From Ischnura elegans (Eukaryota; Arthropoda; Insecta; Odonata; Coenagrionidae): a stretch of DNA of 64,000 nucleotides. This document shows, piece after piece, positions 8,572 to 20,500 of this stretch (the first letter of the stretch is position 1; each line of letters opens with the position of its first letter). The stretch is from positions 5,952,001 through 6,016,000 of the forward strand of contig NC_060252.1 in the NCBI RefSeq assembly GCF_921293095.1, written 5' to 3'. The notes beneath the pieces are model-generated. The model was given only the letters and a program-made list of their open reading frames with translations, ran no database searches and was not told the DNA's origin. Position numbers and translations under genes: made by a program.

Positions 8572-11500
8572 GTACGTTATTGAATTATTTGAAATGCCTC
8601 TTAGAGAATCATTACTTACTTAAGATACTGTGTAACAGATGCCAATTTTGTGCTACGGTCTAATGTTTTGTTTCATCTTATTTAATTTTATATTTTTCAG
8701 GAAGAATGTTCCAGATTACAGTGCATCCAGAGAGAAAAACGACTTGGGATACTTAACGTTCGATTTACGAACAGATATCCTTTCTAAAATTTTGTGGATA
8801 TACTTTACAATTGAAACTGTTCTTTGCCACGTTCAAGTTTTAGAAGGTGTTGGGCATAGTGATGGATGCTTATGCTTTCTTTGTTGAAATACTTGTATTA
8901 CCTTAATTCAAAGCCTGCCGTGATAGCTTGATTTGCAGTAAGTGGAATCGTTCAGCGTATGATATGAAATTATAGTAGATTTAATCTTCATCTGGCCCTG
9001 CGACCTGCAATCATAGCAATACGATAACAGTAATGGATATACAATTACATAGGAACGGAAGTAGTAAATATTTTATACATTTTTTACAGATTAGTTATAA
9101 TATTGTTCATCCTCACAGTAATACATTTCTCTTGTTAAAATTGCACATATCGTACCTGAATCGTGTAAAAATTAGATTTCAGAGAGCTTGGTATTTTGGG
9201 GCCTTGATAAAGCGCTTCGATCCTAAATTATTGTTAATTGTGACCAATCTGATAAACTGTTATCTACCACATGTCATTTTTTTCATGCTACTGTTTGATC
9301 GGAGCAGAAAAAGATTATTTTTACTAAAAAAATAACACACTGAATGCTCTAGGACTGAAACATCAAAATAAGCTTTGACTGACGTTTTTGTTACAAGAGA
9401 GCCTTATCAGCTCCCAGTGGAAACCTGATAAAATAAATTCTGTCCTCCATAAGGGGGTGGAAATAGTTGACTAAGAGCTAATGCTTTCCCGGCAAATATA
9501 GTTGAAGAAGGCTATTTGGACTTCTATGGAGTTATCTCACTCCATAGAGGGCTATAAAATCCAAATAGCCTTGTTTGATTGGTATATTTCATCATTTTTA
9601 GTGTTGTAATAGTTGTGGTTGGTTTTCCGGAAGCTCTGTGAAGCCCATAAAAAATAGTAATTAATCTTGAATAGCCTGAGCAAGTAAATTTTGTCTTATT
9701 TGAATCAAATGAAGTTACATGAATTTCTTGATAAATCAACTCTACCATTAGGGGTAAATACATTGTTTAAACGTGTCTTAACATCTGCTGGGGTATTCCT
9801 TGCAGTGTGGACGTGCATATTAAATACCAAACAATTCCATTATCTATTTACACTATGAGCATTGTGTGTGTTCTTACTGCACTTGAAAATTCTGAAAATT
9901 ATACCTTCATGCTTTATCGCATAATTAAGGAAGGAATTATTTATTGCTACCAACAGTTACGCCATGTCATCTCCTTTTCCCTTTAAATGCTTGATTAGCT
10001 GAGATGGGCCCTGGATTTAAGCTTTCCTTTGTACCTGGTCCTGTGTGGGCATGAGAAAATTGAAGGGCTGGAATAATGGCTGGCATGTAAGGGCGAGTAT
10101 TGAGCATTTAAATCTAGTGGGTTACATTTAAACTTGCTATTCTAGTTCAAAAAGCATTTAATCTCCAGTTATCTTGTGATTGAACTGCTGATTGGATAGC
10201 TCTTGAAATTATAATGCATATGTTATTGCATCTAACCCCTCTATCCAATAAATTGTCTCGTTCACTGTTTTTGCTGTCACTTTAAATGTTGAAACTGTGT
10301 GAATCACTGAAGAAACTAAATCTGTTCACTGCTGTAGCATTCATACTAAAAATAGGCCTGGGTCAGAACTGATAGCCGAGGGAAAATTATTTTCTTAGCA
10401 AGTTCGTCTATCTCCTTCCCATTGAAGACGATGTCCAACTGAGGATGTGAAGGAGACTACCAAAGGATAGGTATTTTCACTGTTGTGAGCTAGTTCCTAG
10501 TCAAGCCAGAGGTGCTCTACACTTTTTTCTCCACTATAGTTAATTTCTCATGGACTGAACCCATTCATTTTCTAGATATATCACTTTTCATCTAGCATTA
10601 GACTCCCAACAGTCTCCTCTTGGGGCTTTTCCACTAATGTTTCCTTCCATAACATTTCCCTCGTGCCTGATGTATTCCTCTTATGAGATCACTACATGGT
10701 GGCATCTAAAATTTGGTGGCTGTCTTCTTCTCATCTTTTCACTGGGGTCAAATTAGGGCTCTAAACCTTCTTCCTTTCTTAACAAAGGCCCTCTGTGTCG
10801 GAGGGAGTGTGCCCTCTGGGCAGGGAGGCTGCCGCTTGGATTAGGCACTGGCCATGGGCCACTCACTCCACTGAGGGTTATTCTGGAGTTGATTGGGGGG
10901 TAGGCAGTGAATTACCGTTCATGGAAGGGGAGCACACGACTTTGAATTTTGAGAGAATATGGGAAGGGGTGGTGGTAGAAACTATTCCAGTTCCTACAGA
11001 GCCCCCTCTTCCCATTCTTCCTGCAGCAAGGAAACTAAGTCTACTAAGCTGGCTTGATAATTCAACATCCTAATCTCCATGGCTATGACATGAGATCCCA
11101 AAGCCCTCCAGTTGCATTTTAATGATACCTAGGTGGCTTAGTTAGGTTTTGGCCCTTGAGGTGTGGTAACAGATATTACGAAGCACTACTATAGCACTGC
11201 ATGAAGTATTGGTTTTTAAGTAAGCTACTGGTTATCCAGCAATATGATCGGTGTTGTGGATTATTATTTGATTTGCATGTATTTCACTACATCTAGATTG
11301 TCGCGTTTTAATGCAAGGATATACAAGGCTTATTGTTTTCATTAGAATGGGGAACTTGCATGAATTTTTTTTATTTCATAGGCGGACAGAAAATTATTTT
11401 CTGAATACAACAAAGAAAACCTCATGTAAATCTGAGTTTTCCTTCGCGAGATATTTAATGATAAATATAACGAATTTTAAAGCGCGGGAAAAACTCCCTC

Positions 11501-14500
11501 ACCCCCCAAGCCACTGCCGACGAAGCCTCGATGACGTCAAAGGTGCCTAAACATCACGCGAAGCTATTGTTGTGATTGTTTGTAATAGTTGCCAGCAGTT
11601 GTGAGAGCTTCGTTTGTTAGACGTGTTGATTATTTTATATTTAAAGATAAATATCCGACGATAGAGGCTTAGAAGCCCTCGCATTTTGCATTATTTATAA
11701 TATTAATATCTGAGTAAGGGCATAAAATATAAAACTGGAGCAGTTAAACCAAAAATTTGATAATACCTAAATAACATCGTTGTAGGAGTCTGAGCCACGG
11801 CCATTGGAAGGGGGATACGTTAATTGTAAGTTTATGTTATCGACGGCATATGATTCATTTAAGTATGTAATTAGAACGATTTTGATGTTTACTAATGTCC
11901 GCTTAGCTTTTATACACAATAAATTCATCCGTTTATTCGTAGGTACCGGAGAATTCGTCGTTTAGGACTGTCTGTGCTTGTATTATAGGGTGAATTCCAG
12001 TCAATGCAACTTTTGCTCGCTGATTGGAGACATCTTGGAACATTTTTGTGCCAAAATAGTGTTATTTTCAACGTGACATCTCCCGTTAAGCTACTGCTAA
12101 TAATCACAGTGCCAGTGGTTGTAATGCACAAAGTTTGACAAGGTTGAAAAATATCGGCCAAGAGTTATCAGTGTTCCATCGTGATTGAATTGTAAAAAGT
12201 GCTATTACGCTATCGATAAATGTCTAACAGTAGTGTAAAAATTGTCAGTGGCGTGCTAATCTCCGTTGTTCACCGTAGATATGACATTTCACGATCACGC
12301 TATTGAAATAAAAACTGGGTGTGAAGTTTGTTATTCCATTATTTCAACGAATAGTAGTGAGAAATGTCACTTGTGTGGGCTAATTTAAGGGTTTAAATCA
12401 GTGAATAAATAGTTGTATTCATCATAACGAGTTCTGTTATTGTAAGTTGTACCTACGTGATGAATATAAGAATGTGATAGTGACATCCAGTTTTTGATAA
12501 GAGTATTTGCCTATTTCCCACTATATTTTAATGGTATATGCTAGTATATTGTTTATGGATTTACCTATATCATTGAAATAGGTTGTAGCTTGTGTGTGTG
12601 TTGGCAGCGGAACCGATTCGTGATCTCACATGTGGATTGTGTGCAGACTGTTTTGCTGTGAATTCGTACCGTAGGACGGATAGGACTACCTTCTCCGTTA
12701 ATCCGGCGTTGCCAAATTCAACAGCACAGCTTACTCTAATGTCAACAGCACAGCTTACGATCGTTATCCTCCAGTATTACAAGTTTCTTTTACAACTCGA
12801 TTTGCCGCCGACGTATAGCAATAATTTGTCTCAACAAATTCCATGAGGGTCGTGGCATCAATTTTTGGTGTCCTAAAAAAAGGCTGGTGTCCTAACACCC
12901 CATGCCACACGCCTTTTAGGCGGCTTGCGGGGTATTATGTAGACGTAGATGAATTTCAGGTGTACTATTGAGTGGCAACGTTATCATCCATTTTTCTGAT
13001 AACCAAAACACACGAAGTGAAACGCTTGTACTTCATCATCCCGATGCCGCATTATTAATATCCCAAGTAATAATCTAGGCACAACAGCAATAGGAAAACT
13101 TGCCCAAGAATAACAGAACAAAATAAAGTGACGATGAGCGGCTAAATACTCCCTCAAAACAAATTTTACACCATGCGCTCAGCGTATTTCCCTACTCCCT
13201 ACGGTTGTTTAGGCACCTATGACGTCACGCCTGGCCTCGGCAACGCTCGGGTGTCTTCGCGCAGTGGTCGGCTCAGAGAAATTTTTCTCGATTTTAAATG
13301 CAATTTTTTTATTTCCTTTGATGTTGAATGGAGAAACTGAAGGTATTTTTGCGAGCTAATGTATCCATTTGACTTATTCAAAATAGTTTTTAGAGCAATC
13401 TACGACCCATGCAAGTTCCTCATTCCCCTCGTAAAATTAATTACATACCTACTTTCTTTGCTTGTCTACAAGGAATGTTTCTAGTCTAGTCAAGGAATGT
13501 CTGCTCAAATATTGCTAAAGGGGATGAGTGGTAGAAAAAAACTGGATTAATTTTGTAAGATTTCTTCAATGAATAAACAATTTTAAATTAAGAAAATGAT
13601 GTCTACGATCTGTAGATGAATTTTCCATAATGCAAATGCTCAATTATTGCCGCGGCCATGCATACAGCTGAAGGGAACTGGAGATTTTGTTGCTCTCAGC
13701 CATGGTTACGGTTGAATGGGAGAGGAACTAAGTATTGAATGTGAAGGCAGGCTCTGGGTGGAAGTGGAAGCAGCGATGAAGGGAGTAACGATGAGTCTTA
13801 GGCAGGTGCTCGCATGTGAAGGCAGTTTGCTGGGGGATTTGGAGCTGTGGAAATATAAGTACAATGACATTTTCACCAATAAAAAGATCCTCTGTCCGTT
13901 AGTTACAGCTATCAATGGGTCTTTGAAGCTATCTTAAATAGTAGACTATGTGCATTAATAATTATAAATTGTTTCATTGGAATTATGAACAGAAATATAA
14001 GTTAAAGTTTGGATTATTCATGGTCTCTCTCCCCATCATTAGCCTGTGTAATCAGGAGTTTAAATACTTAATGAGGTAGCTGGGATAATCCACTTCAAAT
14101 TCCAGAAGAGTAAGTCTGTAGCTCATAGAAAGGTGGGTTTATTGGAGCAGGTGAAGAGGGCCTGTTTCACGTGACTTATACAGCTTTAAAAACCGGCAGC
14201 TGGTTTCTGGGTGGTTAGCAGATTATTTAAATTTCTCAAAGGAAAGGATTTAGGTGATTTAGGTACATTTAAGATTTACTGTTTCACTGGATGTTTTTTT
14301 TTTTGGCAATTTGACAATTAGGATGTGAGCCACTTTTTAAATATTGTTTAGCTTGAGATGTTCTGATAGTTGATTATTTTTTAGTTGTTGCTATTCCAGA
14401 GCTTAGGATTATGAGTGTTAGAGTTGACAAAAAGTGTTGGGGAGTAAAGATTGTTTCATGTTTTTTCATGTGGTTTTATTTCCCATTCCTTGGTCAGAAT

Positions 14501-17500
14501 CAGAGCCATCTCTACCATTTCTTCAGAGTCCCCTTCCACTGGCTTTTCATTCCCTTGCTCTCAACTTTTTTTTGGAAACCCATTCTTTTTTTACTTATCT
14601 AGTTCCATACTTGGGCTTTCTGAATTTTTTAAAGTACTTTCCTTAGCTGTCTTACATCTATCTCATCTTTTCAACTGGAATGTGAAGCAACTATTTTTAT
14701 ATTTAACCGCTGAGTACTCAACTGCCAACAATAAATTAAATCAGGTAATTCAAGCATATTAATCACTGCTATGTTGCTGGTGGTTATTGATGAGGAGTTC
14801 ACTAAGTTTGTTATTCTCGATGCAATTTCAGGTTGTTCTGTGGGACAAGATCATACAGAGAGGAGAGAATGCTGTTCTTGATTTCAAGAATATCAATACC
14901 AAGTATTATTTTTGGGATGACGGAAACGGATTGAGGTGAGATTAATCACTTTATACGATGAACTCAGCTTCATTTTTTATTCTTTTTTCTTCCCACAATA
15001 ATGCATTCATTTTGAAATGAAATATTTCTGAAACAAGGGTCTTAAAAGCTGACAACATATTCTAGGCATATTCAACGAGACCAGTGCAAAGTTTAACCCT
15101 TTGAGTGCGGATGGCATAGCGTTGATGCCCAGCGTAGGTCCTGCCAACGGGCGGGTGGCATCACATTGATGCCACACCACTCTATGTCCTTCAATCGCTC
15201 CCTACGCTCCTCCACTCTGTTCTTTCTACTCTCATGATGGTTTCCCGCACACGCAGTGGATTAGGCTACCTGGATATGACTTCCGTTTTTGAAAAAAGTT
15301 TATATTTTTTTAATACTTTTTTTTACATTTATGGAGTACTTTTTAATTTGTAAGATTTTTCGCCATTACAAAAAAATTTAAATGTGATATTTTCTTTACT
15401 CTTCTGAATATTTGTACTAAATATTGCCACATTTGAATATTATTATTCTCGTTTTAGTCCTTTTAAAGTTTTTGTAAACGATATTTAGTCATAATCTTCC
15501 TTCCACCTCATCGACGAAAAATATTTTCGTATTTCAAAATACGGTCACTATACACACGCTAAACACAGTTGAATAATCTACTGCTGTTTTTATTAATGTT
15601 TAAACTTAATATTTACATAATGCCGTTATAACTCATAACATCTTCCATAGTATATTTGCAACTCATTTCCTGAACGATCCTTTCAATAGAGGTGTGGTTA
15701 TATTGTTTACGGAAAAAGAAATAGATTTTTTCGACTTTTTCTCATTTATTTCGTTTGAGTTTGTTAAAGTTACTAGGTGGGAATAATTACGACCACCAAT
15801 TCGTTAATCACGGGAAATAATGAAGGTTCTAGGAAAACTTTTATATTTTTTTCATTCTGAATGAGAAATTAGAATTGGGGAAATCCTTGGGTAAATAATC
15901 GAATTTCGGGGCTCAAATAAAAGAGTCGTTTTATGTCACCGCGGAACAGACTACAAATCGCTCTGTGTCGCCTGTTATCTCTATTTTTAGAAGTATTTTT
16001 GCCATTCTTATTATTAATGCATCAAAGTATTCTGTTTTGTGCATGTCGTGGAGAAGGTCAGCTCTTCCTTCTCAGTTTTTGTGACTCTCGCCATTAGTGC
16101 AGTCTTTCCTTCGGACTTCTTTCGATTGCGTGCATTTTCACTCCTCTATAGAGATTTTATTTTTTCTAATATTACCGTACGGCCTTTTTCTATTAGATAT
16201 TTCAGTATTTTACATACATTTAGCCACTTACGTGGAATATGGGAGAAACCTTTATTTTTAATTTTATTCCTATTTTCAAACCCCAAGGACCGTATAGGTA
16301 TGTATCAGCTTTTGGTGAACTAGGCTTAGAATATCTCCTCGCAATAAAACTACTTCTGGTACAATTTACTCAAGTGTGTACATGAAACACTGCATTGGGT
16401 CTTCTACGCCAAGGTTTTTTTTAACTTTGAAGCAATTTGCGTATTTTACTTCGACCAAATAGAGCTATTATAATCAGAAAAGAAAGTCTCCAAGACTGTT
16501 ATGTTAAGACATGTATTTAGTCCATTTCTTAACATTTTTATGGTAAAGAAATTTCTATGCGCAAAGAAAAAATTATTTTTGGATTATTATACATTTCCAT
16601 TTTATCTGGAACATACACGTTTAGATATTTCTTGTACGTCGGTTCTAAATGCTAACGCTTACATCTCTTTCGGAAACCCATAACCCCCCCTCCCGTGACT
16701 ACCCTACTGAGTTTATACATGGAAATTATAATAATCTGTTCAAATATCTATTGAGTTACTCAAAAGAGACGCTCACACCACTGAAACTCTAAGGACAAAC
16801 ATAAGAAATAACTCTCCTCCTCACGTCCTAAGAACGACTAAGAAGTGGCGAATAAGTATACCTCTGATGGTGTATGATGTGCAGAAGTTCAAGGACTGTG
16901 TTTGAACACTTTTTTCAAAGAATTTCACAATTATTAGTTAATTTTTGCAGATTCAACGCAAAAGAAAATGTCAAAAAGCTAAAAATAATTTTCATATGTT
17001 TGCATGCAAATCTAAGTTACTTGTAAATTTAAAAATTTAGAAATGTGAAAATTAAAATTCGAAAACTTTATTTACCCAAAACTTGATGCATGGATAGTGG
17101 ATGACATCTGAAAAAATATTAGTCTTATTTTATAATTCAATTCCGCCATCATTTCAGAAATTATTTCAAACTTCTTAGTTGCTACATAAAAATATGTTGC
17201 CCGTCGTTCCGAATTTTTGTGTAACGGGTTGCATAAATATCCGGAGCATTTATCATATGGGTGCGGATGGCATCACTGTGATGCCATAAACAAATTGTTT
17301 AATAAATGAATGCAATGGCAAATGAATATAAAAATCCTTTTTTTATTGTAATTGTTTTCATATTTTCGAAAAATAAAGTGAATGCAGTGAAAAAAAATTC
17401 TCCGCCTATGTGAAACAACTCTGAGAAAATGTTACGCAATGAAAGGGTTAACCTCATTTTCACTTATTTTCTCATTTTTGGACATGCCCACTGCATGGTT

Positions 17501-20500
17501 AATTAGTTACAGTTCTTCTGAGCTCTTCAATTTAAGCTTCATTCATGGCAGACAGGGTGGAAGTGTTGAGAGTGAAACACCCTCTGCAAAATATTTCCTT
17601 TTTAAGTTATTGAATATGGTTTATATGTATCACCCATTTGTATGGCTTCTTATCCCAGTCAGCACAAAAGATATTTTACCCCATTACTACCCTAATTTTA
17701 CACGGGTAGAATGGAGGTAAAAGATGGGTAACCTGCGTGTTAACGGGTAAAATATCTGTAAATTTAAGTGGTAAAATTTGGGTAATTTCATGGTAAAACA
17801 CTGGTAAAATTCATACTTTTTCCGGGTAAAACTTCCCAATGCGACATCAGAACCATCTGTGGAGCTTTAAAATAAACGTGATGACACTCACTCTATCGGT
17901 GCTGTTGTGAACTAACAGTACATAGCTTTAATGCGCTATAGGCGTTCATATGCACAATAAATGAACGAAATCGACATAGATATTAAAGAATGACTGTTTA
18001 TTGAACGACGAAAAGTTACTAAATATACAAATACGACATTTATATTAGGATATAACCACTTGGTGAAAGAGAAATAATAACAAAAATAAAATCCACATTC
18101 ATGAGGACGTACGTGCTCGAAGAAAGAGAAATGACCAAAATAAATAACAGTTATGTTTCAAGAGTAATTGCAGATTTGATTTCTTTTAAAACATAAATAA
18201 TTTTCTTCCGTTGGAACTTCTTGGAACTAATTTTCTTCCGTTGAGCACTTGGTGACAACAGCTTCCACACCGAACTCTTGAGAGCATGATTACGAGGAAA
18301 CAAATTCGCCCAAGTGAGAATCCTAAAAACTGCTTTTCCAAAGTTTTTCACCTGAAATTTTCAATGAAATCACTGTAAATAAAGAGCGCTATACTTAAGC
18401 AGAGGTTGAGGGAACCAAATTTCAGTTACATTGGTTATTAAAAGGTATATTGTCTCACCATGACGTCACAACAAAAAGTGATGCAACTCTGTGATTAAAT
18501 TTTCCGCTGCATTATATTTTACTATTTTCAGCATTGTATCCGGTAACTTAGTTTAGTTACTTCATGATCCAGTAATAGCTATAAATTATAATTGCCAGGC
18601 ATGTTACTTCTTACAGTTGCGTTCATGTTCTTCCTTCATTGTTTATTTGTCCACTCGTAGCCAACATTACGGTCCACTAGTCGCAAATCGCAGTTGAGGA
18701 TCCTAAATAGCCAACCGTCAAGATGTGAATTCGATCTTTCATACAATTATTTTAACAAAAATAATTATCTTTATAATGAAAATTAGTACTCTTCTCTATT
18801 TATTTACGAAAATAATCAGGTAATTTTTAAGTACTTGAATTTTTGTTAATGACCATAGCCTTTCATTGATAGCATGTATATAATGTGGAACTATTTGCGA
18901 AATGAAATCAAAATTAATTTGAAAAATATGACTACCTTTTCGCTGTGGATATATTGAACTTTACTTTTCTACTTTAAACTTTTCTCAAACTCATACAATT
19001 AAATAAATATGCCTCACTTTTTATTTTTTATGCTTCACTGTTGGCAATTCTGCATGCGAGTAATTAGGTACATGGTGAAGAAAGTGTAAAGGTTGCCAGG
19101 GTAAATTTGCCCCAAATTACCTAAATAATTTCCGTCTAAATTATCTTTTGTGCTGACTGGGGTAATAGTGTCTACCAATGCTGATCAATCATTGAGTGAC
19201 CAAGCTCAGTCAGTTTCCAATGCAATCAGTAGATAGTCACAGGATAACTTTTTAACTATCAACCCTAACAAAAGCAAATTGATGCACTTTAAAACTAGTG
19301 GCCCACCATCTGAGAACATTAAGTGTAAGTCTGAATAGGAAACCTTTTGAGCAGGTGGAATTCCTAGGAATATCTCTGGATTACAGAATGTCCTGGAATG
19401 AGCATATTGCATACAACAGCAGCAAACTCAGTTCTACATGTTACTTACTAAGGCAGCTCAGTTCCACTGTGGAAAGAAAAAGTATTACAGTGACTTCTAC
19501 TCTCATGTCACCTACAGTGTAATTTTTTGAGGATCAACTCATCATTTTATCAAAATATTTCATTTACAAAAACGTGGCATGAGAATCATTGCACATAAAG
19601 GTTACAAATCTCCCAGCAGACCAATCTTTAATGACATTCTTATCCTTATGATTCTGTGTGTATATATATTGTTAACTATTAAATCCCTTAATTGCCTCAC
19701 ACTCTTTCCCCTCCCCCATTTGGACCCTACCTCCCCACTATTTCCCCCTCCCTCAGCTATCTTTCATCCTTAACCTACAGTCTCCTACCTAACTCTGAGG
19801 AAGGTGGATGTATACCACCGAAAATGTATTACTTTGAGTGTTTTTCATCTTTGAGTCTTTTCATCTCATTCTTTTTAAAATATTTATGCTTTGAATAATA
19901 ATGTGCACAGTCATTATACAAATACTTGTGAGTGATGATGCTTTTGCAGTGACGCCCCAAGCAGTGTGGTGGATAAAGCTGCCATTTGTGGAAGAATTTT
20001 GCTTTCAATGGGCTAGTCTACTCGGATACAAAATGAAAGTTCAGTGAACGAATTCTAAGTTTGGAAGGGAAAAGTAAAATGTGATAAAATATTTTGCTCA
20101 TCCCACCATGCTCCCATAAGTTTAAAATAAAGCAAAAACACTACAGTTGCTGCTCATTTTTTATGATTTGGTGGCGTACTTAAAGAGTCTTGGTGCATTA
20201 ACTGTTCAAGGAGAACCTTTCATTGCAAGGGAAAAGAGTGTAAATAATATTGAATTACTTGAGGCCCATAAACAAGACTGAGGAGTAGAAAAAATTATGG
20301 TGGCACGAAAGACACGAGTTCATGGCTAAATCAACGTAGGTATTTGCAAAAGGGTCAAGGCCACTGCTTTTTCTCTGTGAACACGTCAAGAATTATGCGA
20401 TGGATTGAAAAATGGGAAAGTACATATATGTGTGTTTATTTTTCGCACTCTGACTGTCAATAGTGAAAGTAAGTCTGTGAACGAGCGCATTAAGGAGTAT

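Larger units (their letters stand above)
8775..14655 (+). other. SPCS3: U12-type AT-AC intron of SPCS3 (intron 2, 5881 bp)
   Basis: The 5' end is ATATCCTTTC, matching the U12-type AT-AC donor consensus ATATCCTTT at all nine positions. The 3' end is TTTCCTTAGCTGTCTTAC, in which TTCCTTAGC resembles the U12 branch consensus TTCCTTRAY and its A lies about 10 nt from the terminal AC. Splicing there joins G to AT as GAT (Asp) and continues LSHLFNWN, exactly as the family requires. The only AG near the acceptor (CCTTAG at 14641-14646) would leave the frame and protein wrong. The intron holds a fold-back, a family B repeat and a 2.1-kb long-TIR element. Confidence 0.93.

Noticed and set aside
8775-8887. 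Reading SPCS3 exon 2 on past 8774
   Set aside because: The continuing ORF ([12 protein letters not shown]...) loses the conserved family sequence, and no GT donor there restores it.
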